Assembly (NCBI GenBank): GCA_964410485.1
Contig: CAYPHJ010000059.1
Coordinates: 1 to 27,760, forward strand
Length of the DNA: 27,760 bases
Direction of reading: 5' to 3'
DNA from: CAYPHJ01 sp964410485
GTDB lineage: Bacteria > Desulfobacterota > Binatia > UBA9968
This document shows, piece by piece, positions 6,558-14,874 of this stretch. The first letter of the stretch is position 1; every line of letters starts with the position of its first letter. The position numbers and the translations under genes are program-made. A model generated the notes under the pieces. That model had not been told where the DNA came from and ran no database searches. It saw only the letters and a program-made list of their open reading frames with translations.

Positions 6558-9500
6558 TTCATTCGGACGGAGACGACCTTGGAAACACCGGGTTCCGCCA
6601 TGGTGATGCCGTAGAGGACCTCGGCAGCTTGCATGGTTTTCTTGTTGTGCGTCACCAAAACAAACTGCGAGTGCTGACTCATCTCTTTGATGAGATCATT
6701 GAATCGGTCTATGTTTGCGTCATCCAACGGCGCATCTACCTCGTCGAGAAAACAGAACGGGCTGGGCTTCGTTAAAAAGATCGCAAACAGAAGGCTCACA
6801 GCAGTGAGCGCTTTTTCGCCACCCGAAAGCAACGTTATCGATTGCAACTTTTTTCCTGGCGGTTGGACCACGATTTCTACACCTGTTTCAAGGTAGTCAT
6901 TTTCGTCGGTCAGGATCAGCTTGGCCTTGCCTCCTCGAAAGAGACGGGGAAAGGTGGTCTGGAACTTCTGGTCGATCTCTTCAAACGTCTCCTTGAAGCG
7001 CAGCCGGCAGATTCGGTTCAACTTGACGATTGTGCGCTGAAGATCGGCAATGGACTTTTCCAGATCTTCACGTTGTCGATTCATGAATTGGAACCGCGCC
7101 GTCAGCTCTTCATATTCACCGATAGCTCCTAGATTCACATCACCCATGCGCTCCAATCTGTCCCGCAGGTCATCGATCTCCGCTGCTAGTTCTTCCTGAG
7201 ACAACGCTATTTCCGGCGGCTCGGTCGGTAGCTGATCCAATGACAGCTCGTATTTTTCCCGGATAGTCTGACCCAGATGCTGAAGCTGGAGCCTTCGTTC
7301 CACAAGGACGAGTTGCAGTGCGCTTTTTTCTTCGTGACAGCCGTTGCCCAGCGGCCTCAATTCTTTGATGGATTCTTCAACGAGCGCCAGATTTCTGGAT
7401 ATGGTTCTGTATGTGTCGCGCTCGCTCTGCAGCCGCGTTTCCATTTCCTGTCGTTTCGCTTTATCACGTTCCAGTTGCTGTTGTGTTTCTGCCAAAGATT
7501 GCTCGATCTCCGCGCGCTTGCGCCGGATATCCGTGATCTGCGCCCGATGGGATTCGATCTGGTCCGTGGTTTCTTCTTGGCTCCGGATGCGGTTTTTGAG
7601 GTCAAGATCGGTGTGCTCTTTCTTTTCTCCCAACGCTGCATTACGGATGCGGGACTGCGTTACCGCGGCTTCCAGAGCTTCTGTCGAGTTCTTGAGTTCC
7701 GTATAGGCTTGTTGCCCCTCGGTGAAATGTTTTTCCCGTTCGGATTTGTCCTCCAGGACGCGCGCGATATTCAAGTGACATTCTTCAATTTCGCCGCTGA
7801 GCTGTTCCAGAGCCGCTGCCAGGTCGCATTTTTCCTCGGCCAACGCCTGGGAGGCTTGCGTCAAGCGGTCGAACTCCTGTTGGGCAGCAAGGTTTTCGTG
7901 TTCGAGTTTGACTCGCTCCAGTTCAAGTCGGTGAAGCTCCTCCCCCAAGAGAGTCTTTCTTGCCCGGGCTTGCGTCAATTGCTCTTTTACGCGAGCGAGT
8001 TCTGTTTCCTCGAGCTGAAGGTCCGATTCGAGCTCGGTCACGAGCGCGGTGAGTTCTTTGATGCGGCGGCGTTGCGCCAGGAAGTTGCCTTCCAGAGAAT
8101 CATCGCTGCCTCCGGAAACAATTCCGACAGAATCGATGACCTCTCCCTCCGGAGTAACAAGGGTGCTGTGAAATCCATTTCGGTTCCAGAGATCGAGTCC
8201 CGCCTTCAAATCTTTCACCACCACCACATCCGAAAGCAAATACTCGGCCACATCACCATACCCCGGTTTAACTGAAATCATGTCGAGTAGGGGAGCAACG
8301 ACTTCGGCTTCTCCTAAAGGGAGATCCCGTTGGATTTTCTTCGACAGTTGAAGGGGAATAAAACTTCCTCGCCCGGAGGCCTCCCGTTTCAGATACTCGA
8401 TGGCCTCTAAACCTTCCTCATGGCCCTTTACAATGATGTACTGCAGTCGATCGCCCAATACGGCGGTAAGCGCCTTTTCGTAAGACTCCGGGGCATCGAT
8501 CACCTCGGCGACAAGCCCGTAGACTCCGTTAGGCACCGCCTCACCTTGTTTTTTTAGCATGATGGCTCGCACCCCGTCCTGGCAGCCCTCATAATTCTTC
8601 TGCAGCTCTTCCAATGAGATCAGGCGGGACCGGCTCTCCTGTATCTGTTGTTTGCGGAACGCTATTGCTTGATCTTGTTCTTCCGCAGCGCCGCTCAGTG
8701 TCTGGATGACCGCCGATACCCGGGCGACATCCATGGTCCTATCCTTGCTCTGCGCCAGCAAATCTTCGATGGAGCTCTTGCCCGCCGCCCGTTTTTGCTC
8801 GCAAAGGCGGAGAGATTCCGCCACGCCCGAATACTCTTCCTCACTGCGCGTCAGTTCCTGCGTGATCTCCGCCCGTCTTTTTTCCTTCGCCAGCGCATCG
8901 TTTTTCAAGTAGGCGATTTGATTCGCGGCCTCCACCAAAGCTTCCTTGTCTTGCTCTAGCGTTCGCTGAAGAGCCTCAATCCGGCATTGGAACTCCTGGA
9001 GTTCCACTTCCTTGTCACGCAGAAAACTCTCCTCGAACAAGGAAAGCTGAACAAACTTCTCTTTAGCCTGCCGGAGCGCTTCAACTTCTTGACCGAGAGT
9101 TTCGAGTTTATGCTCGAGTTGGACCAATGCCGCCTGCTGGTCTGTTTCGGACTGCCCGAGGTGCAGGAGATCCTTTTGATAAAAGTCGGCTTTCTGTTCA
9201 ACGCCGTGAATGTCCATCTTCAGCTGATAAACGGCTTCTTGCTGCTCGCCAATGACTTTATCGGTCTCCAACAACGATAGGCGGACGCTCTCGCTTTCCG
9301 CTTCCTTGGCCCGTAATGAGGTCAAATATTCGGTCAGCCGGTTTTCGACGTCGGTAAGCCGCACTTCGTGGCTAGCGATATCCTCACCTAAGCTCTGCCG
9401 CTGTATCGCCGTATAGAGGAGATCTTTGTCTTTGAGAGCCGATTTGAGTTGGCGATAGCGCTCGGCCTTTTTCGCCTGCAGTTCCATGGCGCGGATTTGC

Positions 9501-10108
9501 CGCTCTATTTCGCGTACGATATCCATGACCCGAAGCAGATTTTGCTGTGTCCGTTCGAGTTTCCGTTCAGCCGTAATTTTGCGGCTTTTATATTTGCTGG
9601 TTCCAGCAGCCTCTTCGATGAGCGTGCGCCGGTCCTCCGGTTTGGAATTGACCAGTTCATCGACACGCCCCTGCTCGACAATGGAGTAGGCCTTGCTGCC
9701 GACGCCGGTCCCCAGAAACAGCTCAATGACGTCCTTCAAACGGCAGGGTACTTTATTGATGGCGTATTCGGATTCACCCGAGCGAAAAAGCCTCCTGGTG
9801 ACCATGATCTCGGCGAAACTATTGTATTCCACCGGACCCCGCCCCTCTTCGTTATCAAAGATCAATGAGACCTCTGCCATCCCGGTCCCCGGCAGGCTTT
9901 CACTCCCGCTGAAGATGATATCTTCCATCTGGTGGCCGCGCAGGTGGCGCGCGCTTTGTTCCCCCATGGCCCAGCGTAGCGAGTCGACGACGTTTGATTT
10001 GCCACAACCGTTGGGCCCGACAATCGCGGTAATACCCGGCGGCAGTTCGATTGTGGTCTTCTGGGCAAATGATTTAAATCCAACCAGTTCGAGACGTTTT
10101 AACCGCAT
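6554..10108 (-). CDS. smc: Chromosome segregation ATPase SMC
   Basis: This 1184-residue protein is the core of the bacterial condensin that compacts and segregates chromosomes together with ScpA and ScpB. The N-terminal head has the Walker A motif GPNGCGKS (residues 31-38). The two long coiled-coil arms, rich in E, Q, L and R, flank a central hinge that includes GVYGLVAEVIDAPESYEKAL. The C-terminal head carries the ABC signature LLSGGEKALTAVSLL, then Walker B FCFLDEVDAPLDDANI. Length is typical. The frame ends VSVRMN, with its TAG stop lying inside the terminal arm of the palindromic element, so the last residues may have been reshaped by that insertion. The start has a weak Shine-Dalgarno sequence; a promoter candidate lies about 60 bp upstream. 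scpA and scpB are not in the window. Confidence 0.99.
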   Translation of the reverse strand: MRLKRLELVGFKSFAQKTTIELPPGITAIVGPNGCGKSNVVDSLRWAMGEQSARHLRGHQMEDIIFSGSESLPGTGMAEVSLIFDNEEGRGPVEYNSFAEIMVTRRLFRSGESEYAINKVPCRLKDVIELFLGTGVGSKAYSIVEQGRVDELVNSKPEDRRTLIEEAAGTSKYKSRKITAERKLERTQQNLLRVMDIVREIERQIRAMELQAKKAERYRQLKSALKDKDLLYTAIQRQSLGEDIASHEVRLTDVENRLTEYLTSLRAKEAESESVRLSLLETDKVIGEQQEAVYQLKMDIHGVEQKADFYQKDLLHLGQSETDQQAALVQLEHKLETLGQEVEALRQAKEKFVQLSLFEESFLRDKEVELQEFQCRIEALQRTLEQDKEALVEAANQIAYLKNDALAKEKRRAEITQELTRSEEEYSGVAESLRLCEQKRAAGKSSIEDLLAQSKDRTMDVARVSAVIQTLSGAAEEQDQAIAFRKQQIQESRSRLISLEELQKNYEGCQDGVRAIMLKKQGEAVPNGVYGLVAEVIDAPESYEKALTAVLGDRLQYIIVKGHEEGLEAIEYLKREASGRGSFIPLQLSKKIQRDLPLGEAEVVAPLLDMISVKPGYGDVAEYLLSDVVVVKDLKAGLDLWNRNGFHSTLVTPEGEVIDSVGIVSGGSDDSLEGNFLAQRRRIKELTALVTELESDLQLEETELARVKEQLTQARARKTLLGEELHRLELERVKLEHENLAAQQEFDRLTQASQALAEEKCDLAAALEQLSGEIEECHLNIARVLEDKSEREKHFTEGQQAYTELKNSTEALEAAVTQSRIRNAALGEKKEHTDLDLKNRIRSQEETTDQIESHRAQITDIRRKRAEIEQSLAETQQQLERDKAKRQEMETRLQSERDTYRTISRNLALVEESIKELRPLGNGCHEEKSALQLVLVERRLQLQHLGQTIREKYELSLDQLPTEPPEIALSQEELAAEIDDLRDRLERMGDVNLGAIGEYEELTARFQFMNRQREDLEKSIADLQRTIVKLNRICRLRFKETFEEIDQKFQTTFPRLFRGGKAKLILTDENDYLETGVEIVVQPPGKKLQSITLLSGGEKALTAVSLLFAIFLTKPSPFCFLDEVDAPLDDANIDRFNDLIKEMSQHSQFVLVTHNKKTMQAAEVLYGITMAEPGVSKVVSVRMN

Positions 10109-10165
10109 AGCTACTTTCGCGTGACAGGATGGATGTTCCTGGAATTTCAGAGCTAAGTGCCCGCC

Positions 10166-10195
10166 ACTATTTCACAGGAAAGGCCAGGCTGTCAA
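10166..10195 (-). promoter_or_regulatory. Candidate sigma-70 promoter for smc
   Basis: On the minus strand a perfect TTGACA (10195-10190) is followed after 18 bp by AATAGT (10171-10166), about 58 bp before the smc ATG. It lies in the gap after the HNH gene, so smc may be transcribed independently. Confidence 0.5.
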
Positions 10196-10203
10196 GAAAA
10201 ATG

Positions 10204-10258
10204 ACAATATGCGGTGGATTCTGTAAGAAGCCAACACAATATGTGGGGAATCCCGTAA
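10204..10258. repeat. Two 23-bp direct repeats upstream of smc
   Basis: The segments at 10204-10226 and 10236-10258 both begin ACAATATG and end GTAA and agree at about 18 of 23 positions, with a 32-bp period. They lie just upstream of the smc -35 box and downstream of the HNH stop. They could be paired protein-binding sites or a decayed duplication. Confidence 0.5.
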
Positions 10259-10274
10259 CAAATAAAACTATTTG

Positions 10275-10907
10275 CTACTTTTCAAGGAGTTCGGTATTCC
10301 AGTAAGAGAGGTCAACCGTGTTCAGAAAAGGCGACCATTCCTTGTAGCGGGAGAGGCTGAAGGTTTCTTGCATGAAAGGGGTCCACTTCGGTTTGAATGG
10401 CTTTCGGGCAAGGGTCATACCTGCCTGATAGGGAGTTCGACCACCCTTTCGGCGGTTGCACTCCTGACACGAACAGACAACGTTTTCCCAGGTTGAAGTT
10501 CCGCCTTGAGAACGGGGGATGACGTGGTCGAGGTTCAGTTCGTTTCGTGGTAGCCGGCGGGCGCAATATTGGCAGGTGCACTTGTCCCTGGCGTAGATAT
10601 TATACCGACTGAATCGCACCTGCCGTTTTGGCACGCGGTCATATCCCACAAGGAGAATGACCCGTGGCACGCGAATGACTCCATTGACGAGGCCAATGCT
10701 TTCGTCGCGCGTGGAGACCGATAGATCGCTCCAGCTTTGAAAGTCAAAAGTCTGGTATTGCTCGTTGACTGCCCGAGCAATACCCTGGTACAGGAGAACG
10801 AAAGCGCGGCGCACGGAAGTGACATGGATGGGCAGGTAGGAACGATTGAGGATGAGTACCTTTGTATTAAGAATCGAATAAGTGACTATTGTAGCGGGAT
10901 AGCTCAT
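10275..10907 (-). CDS. HNH endonuclease family protein
   Basis: From ATG 10907 this is a 210-residue protein with a C-terminal-half HNH (beta-beta-alpha metal) nuclease domain. The core reads DHVIPRSQGG (D127, H128), then WENVV (N142) and CNRRKGGRTP (N151). Two zinc-knuckle pairs, C112/C115 and C147/C150, frame it. The N-terminal 100 residues (VLILNRSYLPIHVTSVRRA) are characteristic of a widespread stand-alone bacterial HNH family whose role is not established; DNA repair or nicking is possible. The ATG at 10907 follows AAGGT by about five bases. A longer in-frame opening to 11060 reads Arg/Pro-rich, unlike the family. The gene is divergent from the RNase gene. Nothing nearby suggests a restriction system, intron or phage. 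Confidence 0.87.
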   Translation of the reverse strand: MSYPATIVTYSILNTKVLILNRSYLPIHVTSVRRAFVLLYQGIARAVNEQYQTFDFQSWSDLSVSTRDESIGLVNGVIRVPRVILLVGYDRVPKRQVRFSRYNIYARDKCTCQYCARRLPRNELNLDHVIPRSQGGTSTWENVVCSCQECNRRKGGRTPYQAGMTLARKPFKPKWTPFMQETFSLSRYKEWSPFLNTVDLSYWNTELLEK

Positions 10908-11235
10908 GCCTACCTTCGGGAGGGGCGATATTCCATTGAAAATATCTAGCAGGTGAAAGAAAGTCAAACGTAGCGCAGCTTGGCAACCGCTACGTGGTCG
11001 GCGGGATGACGGGCCAGGCCGCTGCCGCAATGCTATCGAACTGAGGGCAGAGCGAGTCACGCGGTGAGCGCAGGGTGCCCCGGCGCGTTTGCGAGCCTAT
11101 TGAAGTCACACGTTTTTTCCACTATATACAAGATGGCTGCCTTCTTGTGCACTGCAGGATCTCCGATGCCGCCGGGCGATCCGTCTCCCGCCATTTCATC
11201 TCCTTTCGACCAGAGTGCCGATTCAACAGAAATTT
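10908..11235. other. 328-bp divergent regulatory gap between HNH and RNase genes
   Basis: This is a divergent intergenic region. It contains an inverted repeat ACGTAGCG/CGCTACGT with a 12-base loop (10968-10995) and a good promoter candidate for the RNase gene (11100-11128), implying a leader of about 100 nt. A 42-codon open frame (11133-11258) has no ribosome binding site and is not called. No known riboswitch pattern was recognised. Confidence 0.6.
11100..11128 (+). promoter_or_regulatory. Candidate sigma-70 promoter for the RNase E/G gene
   Basis: TTGAAG (11100-11105), a 17-bp spacer and TATATA (11123-11128) lie about 107 bp before the ATG at 11236. The predicted leader is about 100 nt. 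RNase E is known to autoregulate through its 5' leader in E. coli; whether that holds here is unknown. Confidence 0.5.
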
Positions 11236-12747
11236 ATGAAACAAGAAATCTTTATTAATTCCAGCCCCCAAGAGAGTCGTATTGCGATCATGGAAGATGG
11301 GGTGCTCGCCGAGTTTCTCATTGAGAGAAAACAGGAAAGGGGCATCGCCGGGAATGTCTACAAGGGAAAAGTCTCGCGGGTTTTACCGGGAATGCAGGCG
11401 GCTTTCGTCGACATAGGCATGGACAAGGCTGCGTTCCTACACGCCTCGGATTTCTCCGACGTTCCTGATGGCGAGCGTTTGATTGCCGAATCTGGCGAGG
11501 AAGTCGAGTTTGAGGAGACAGCGAAGCCGGTATCGTCGCGTCGCCTGCCTCTGGAAAAGCGCATTGCCCGCGGCGAAGAAATTCTGGTGCAAGTGGCAAA
11601 GGACCCCTTGGGCACCAAGGGCGCGCGCATTACGTCGCATATTTCTTTGCCCGGACGCTACATGGTTTTCATGCCCGGTACCAAGCATATCGGTATTTCG
11701 CGGCGAATCGAGGACGAAGAGGAGCGCAAGCGCCTTAAAGAAATTGCCCAATCGCTGGTGACGAGCGACGGAGGATTTATTCTTCGAACAGCCTGTGAAG
11801 GCCGTAGCAAGAGGGAAATACAGCGTGATCTGCGCTTTCTGACCAGGCTTTGGAAGAGGATTCAGAAAAAGGGCGAGACAGCGGCGGCGCCATCCATGAT
11901 CCACCAGGACCTCGACTTGATAGCGCGCACGATCCGGGACTTTATTACGCCGGATACGGAACAGATCGTTATCGATTCAGCCAAGGATCATCGTCGCCTG
12001 GTGGAATTCGTCAGGCAATTCATGCCGCGGGTCAAGTCCAAGATTGTCCTCGATGAAGCGAAAGAACCCTTGTTCGAGCGAGCGGGCATCGAGGAGAAGA
12101 TCTTAAAGGCTCTTGAACGCAAGGTTTGGCTCAAATCCGGGGGATACATTATTCTTGAGCGTACCGAAGCATTGACTGCGATCGATGTAAATACGGGGCG
12201 CTTCGTCGGCAAGCGCAATCAAGAGGAGACGATTTTTAAAACCAACTTGGAAGCGGCGCAAGAGATTGTGCGGCAATTACGGCTGCGTAATCTCGGTGGG
12301 CTGATCATTATCGACTTTATCGACATGGAAAAAGAGGGTAACCGCAAGAAGGTCTATGAGGCGCTCAGGGAGGCGCTCAAGCGGGACAAAGCACGAACCA
12401 ATATATTGAAAATCTCGGAACTGGGGTTGATCGAAATGACGCGCCAGCGCACGCGCGAGAGCCTGGAAAATCAACTTTCCAGCCCCTGTCCATATTGCGA
12501 AGGGCGCGGCCGGGTCAAGTCGGCCGTAACAGTGGCCTATGAGGTTTTACGGGCCGTCAAAAAACAGCAAATGAATTTAGAGAACGGCAAGAACATCCTG
12601 GTCAGGCTACATCCGGATATCGCCAACTTCCTGTACGATGAAAAGAACAACAGCCTCGAGAACCTCGAGCGGGAAATTAACCATCGTATCATCATCAAGG
12701 CCAGCCAGGAACTGCGCCACGACCAGTACGAAATCAGTCCCACGTAA
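11236..12747 (+). CDS. rng: Ribonuclease E/G family endoribonuclease
   Basis: This 503-residue protein belongs to the RNase E/G family, which cuts single-stranded A/U-rich RNA during rRNA maturation and mRNA decay. It opens with an S1 RNA-binding region (GNVYKGKVSRVLPGMQAAFVD, about residues 39-59). The two Mg2+-binding aspartates appear as D317 in TAIDVNTGRF and D360 in IIIDFIDM. The zinc-link CPYC (C418, C421) is intact. It lacks the long C-terminal degradosome scaffold of E. coli RNase E, so RNase G is the better label. I chose ATG 11236 (MKQEIFINSSPQESR), which matches the family opening; an in-frame GTG at 11215 would add seven residues, and neither start has a strong Shine-Dalgarno sequence. 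It stands alone on the plus strand. Confidence 0.95.
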   Translation: MKQEIFINSSPQESRIAIMEDGVLAEFLIERKQERGIAGNVYKGKVSRVLPGMQAAFVDIGMDKAAFLHASDFSDVPDGERLIAESGEEVEFEETAKPVSSRRLPLEKRIARGEEILVQVAKDPLGTKGARITSHISLPGRYMVFMPGTKHIGISRRIEDEEERKRLKEIAQSLVTSDGGFILRTACEGRSKREIQRDLRFLTRLWKRIQKKGETAAAPSMIHQDLDLIARTIRDFITPDTEQIVIDSAKDHRRLVEFVRQFMPRVKSKIVLDEAKEPLFERAGIEEKILKALERKVWLKSGGYIILERTEALTAIDVNTGRFVGKRNQEETIFKTNLEAAQEIVRQLRLRNLGGLIIIDFIDMEKEGNRKKVYEALREALKRDKARTNILKISELGLIEMTRQRTRESLENQLSSPCPYCEGRGRVKSAVTVAYEVLRAVKKQQMNLENGKNILVRLHPDIANFLYDEKNNSLENLEREINHRIIIKASQELRHDQYEISPT

Positions 12748-12761
12748 GCGAGCCTTTTACG

Positions 12762-12912
12762 CAGCCAAGGCACAAGCCTTCCGGCCGCAGCCGATGGGTC
12801 AGTGCCTCGATGAGCCCACCCCGTACCCCAAGGGGTGCTTATTCCAACTGCTATGCCTGCCAACACCTGCACGCCTCTGCGTCTGCGGCCTCCAGGCTTG
12901 CGCCTTGGCATC
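12762..12912. repeat. Long imperfect inverted repeat in a convergent gap
   Basis: A left arm at about 12762-12790 (GCCAAGGCACAAGCCT core) and a right arm at about 12884-12912 (core inverse GCCAAGGCGCAAGCCT) agree at roughly 24 of 29 positions, ending in GGCCGCAG on both sides. The 90-bp centre holds a perfect ACCCC AAGGGGT palindrome. It lies between the RNase stop and the permease stop and may fold as a large bidirectional hairpin. Confidence 0.6.
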
Positions 12913-12932
12913 ATCACTCCAACAGCCTAAGG

Positions 12933-12977
12933 CAGAACGTCTGGAACGATTGGAACGGTTTGAACGAATGGAACACG
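12933..12977 (+). repeat. 9-bp tandem array TGGAACNNN, five units
   Basis: Five 9-bp steps read CAGAACGTC, TGGAACGAT, TGGAACGGT, TTGAACGAA and TGGAACACG. The array ends 4 bp from the permease stop codon. Same unit and period as at 5061. Confidence 0.85.
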
Positions 12978-12981
12978 TGCT

Positions 12982-14721
12982 TCATTGCGTTGCTACCTGG
13001 CTCCGGCGACCGAACCACCAGAAGACGAGGATCAGCGGTGTGAGCACCAGGGTCATAAGGAGCGTGACAGCGGATGCTTTGTTGATCCCTCCACTGTACC
13101 AGTAGCTCCAGATCACTGCGGGCAGCGTGATATTGTCGTGCACTCCTAAAAACACGGCTACCGTGAGTTCCCGATAGACGAGCAATGCCGTCCAGATCCA
13201 AACGGAGAGCAGGGCTGGCCTGAGGAGCGGGAACAAGATCCGGGCCGCCGTACGGAAATTCGATAGTCCGGCCACGAAAGCGGCTTCTTCGAGCTCACGG
13301 TGGACCTGAAGCAAGGAGCCGTTGATCGCCCTGGTGGCAAACGCCAAGCGGGCAACCACGTAAACCAGCGCAATCACCCAAACCGATCCATAGAGCGGCA
13401 CCACGTCCCCCAGTACAAACAGGGCGAGCATCAAAGCACCGATCGCCAGAATGACTTCAGGGAGAGCGTGAGGCAGAAACGCCCCGAACTCCAGAATGTA
13501 GCGAGCGCGCTGCCGGGAGCGAACAACCAGCCATGAAATGGCAAACGCAAACAACAACACCAAAAGCGGCACGACGGACACCAGGATGATCGTATTCTTC
13601 AGCCCGCGTAAGACGAGCTCCCAATCCATGCCGTAAAAGTGCACGAGCGATAAGCGGCTCATCATTAAGGCTGACGGCGGCGCAAAGTAGGGCGTCACCG
13701 CCGCGTACGCGATCAAGAGCAGCGGCAGAATTTTGGAGATCACAGCGTAAAATGCGATGAAACACCACCCGACAATCGACCAGTGGCCAAGCTCAGCAAG
13801 CGCCGGGCGATAGCCCTTGCCCGTAACCACCTCGAACCGGTGCCCTTGTCTCAGTACCTGACCGTACCAAAGAGTCAAAAGCGCCGCGATGACAACCATA
13901 AATGCGCCCACGGCTCCCGTAACCCCATACTCAGGAAGGCCGCTGCCTTGCGGGTGAACCTTAAGGTAGATGAAGGTGCTGAGCATGTAGACGCGGTTGC
14001 CAAGCCCCAGGATCGCAGGGATGTCGAAAGTGGCGATCCCAATGGTGACGATATAGATAACCGCCGCCAAAATGCCGGGAAGTGCCAGCGGAAGCGTGAT
14101 ACGGCGAAAGATGCCGCCAAAGCTCATGCCATGGACTTTTCCTGCCTCTTCGAGGGAGGGGTTCATTGCCCGGAACATCTGCGCGGTCAGGATGAACGCC
14201 AGAGAGGCAAGGCTAAGCCCTTGAACGAAGCCCATGCCAATCGGAGTTGCAATATTGATCGGGCCGCTCGTGAAGCCAAAAAGGTCGACCAACCAGCGAT
14301 TCAAAAGGCCGATGCGCGGATGCGCGATCAGCGTCCACCCCATGGCCGTATAGATGCCGGGTATCAACAGCCCGAGGGTCATGATCGTGTAAACGAGAGT
14401 CTTTCCGCGCAGTGTCGTGCGCTCCACCAGCCAGGCGATGGGCAGCCCGATGATGAGTGCAACGGCCGTGCTGGTGATTGCGAAGACGACCGTATTTCTG
14501 AGGACCTGAAGAAGAAAGGCGTCGGTCAAAAGCTCGCGATAGTTCTCCAGCGTGTAGATTGCCGACGCGGTACCGAACACCCCTTGTTGAAAGCTCACCC
14601 AGAACATGACCGCGACGAACACCACGATCACGATCATGGGCGTTAACGATAGCGAGAGCAGAAGAGGGGAAATATGAACTTTCCCGCCCAGGAGAAGCGG
14701 CAATCGGAGTACGGCTTGCAT
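12982..14721 (-). CDS. ABC importer permease, two fused domains (FbpB-like)
   Basis: This 579-residue inner-membrane protein is a tandem fusion of two binding-protein-dependent transport permease domains, as in FbpB/SfuB-type importers. Each half has about six hydrophobic segments and ends in an EAA loop that docks the ATPase: EEAGKVHGMSFGGIFRRITLP in the first half and EEAAFVAGLSNFRTAARILFP in the second. The N-terminus starts with a short cytoplasmic stretch, then the first transmembrane segment SLSLTPMIVIVVFVAVMFW. The start at 14721 has GAGGAG a few bases upstream. It is the third gene after ATPase and binding protein, separated from the latter by 153 bp carrying 7-bp repeat arrays. The family includes ferric-iron, phosphonate and other organic-anion importers; the substrate is not determined. 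Confidence 0.93.
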   Translation of the reverse strand: MQAVLRLPLLLGGKVHISPLLLSLSLTPMIVIVVFVAVMFWVSFQQGVFGTASAIYTLENYRELLTDAFLLQVLRNTVVFAITSTAVALIIGLPIAWLVERTTLRGKTLVYTIMTLGLLIPGIYTAMGWTLIAHPRIGLLNRWLVDLFGFTSGPINIATPIGMGFVQGLSLASLAFILTAQMFRAMNPSLEEAGKVHGMSFGGIFRRITLPLALPGILAAVIYIVTIGIATFDIPAILGLGNRVYMLSTFIYLKVHPQGSGLPEYGVTGAVGAFMVVIAALLTLWYGQVLRQGHRFEVVTGKGYRPALAELGHWSIVGWCFIAFYAVISKILPLLLIAYAAVTPYFAPPSALMMSRLSLVHFYGMDWELVLRGLKNTIILVSVVPLLVLLFAFAISWLVVRSRQRARYILEFGAFLPHALPEVILAIGALMLALFVLGDVVPLYGSVWVIALVYVVARLAFATRAINGSLLQVHRELEEAAFVAGLSNFRTAARILFPLLRPALLSVWIWTALLVYRELTVAVFLGVHDNITLPAVIWSYWYSGGINKASAVTLLMTLVLTPLILVFWWFGRRSQVATQ

Positions 14722-14746
14722 GGTGACTCCTCTGTTGTGAAAAGAC

Positions 14747-14869
14747 GACCGGTGACCGGTGACCGGGTAAGCGCGAAGAGCGAAGCGCTAAGGGCAGAGC
14801 GCCCATCCAACGAGCGAAAGCCCGGTCTCCCGTCTTGATTTATCGGTCTCCGGTCATCGGTCTCCCGTC
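14747..14869. repeat. Opposed 7-bp arrays, unit GACCGGT
   Basis: On the plus strand three exact 7-bp steps (GACCGGT, GACCGGT, GACCGGG) run 14747-14767. On the minus strand units GACGGGA, GACCGAT, GACCGGA, GACCGAT and, after a 7-bp break, GACGGGA and GACCGGG run from 14869 back to 14822. The blocks face each other and can fold together. They lie between the binding protein and permease genes of one operon. Confidence 0.8.
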
Positions 14870-14874
14870 TTTAC

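Noticed and set aside
7277..8275. 332-codon open frame on the plus strand inside smc
   Set aside because: Antisense to the SMC coiled coil, whose codon bias creates long Phe/Leu-rich shadow frames.
10908..11060. N-terminal extension of the HNH protein
   Set aside because: The Arg/Pro-rich sequence is unlike the family. ATG 10907 has a good Shine-Dalgarno sequence and gives the usual start.
11133..11258. 42-codon frame in the RNase leader
   Set aside because: No Shine-Dalgarno sequence, and the predicted transcription start is at or after its ATG. It overlaps the true start in another frame.
13783..14646. 287-codon open frame on the plus strand
   Set aside because: Antisense to the fused permease. 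Composition is Arg/Asp/His-rich and unlike a real protein.
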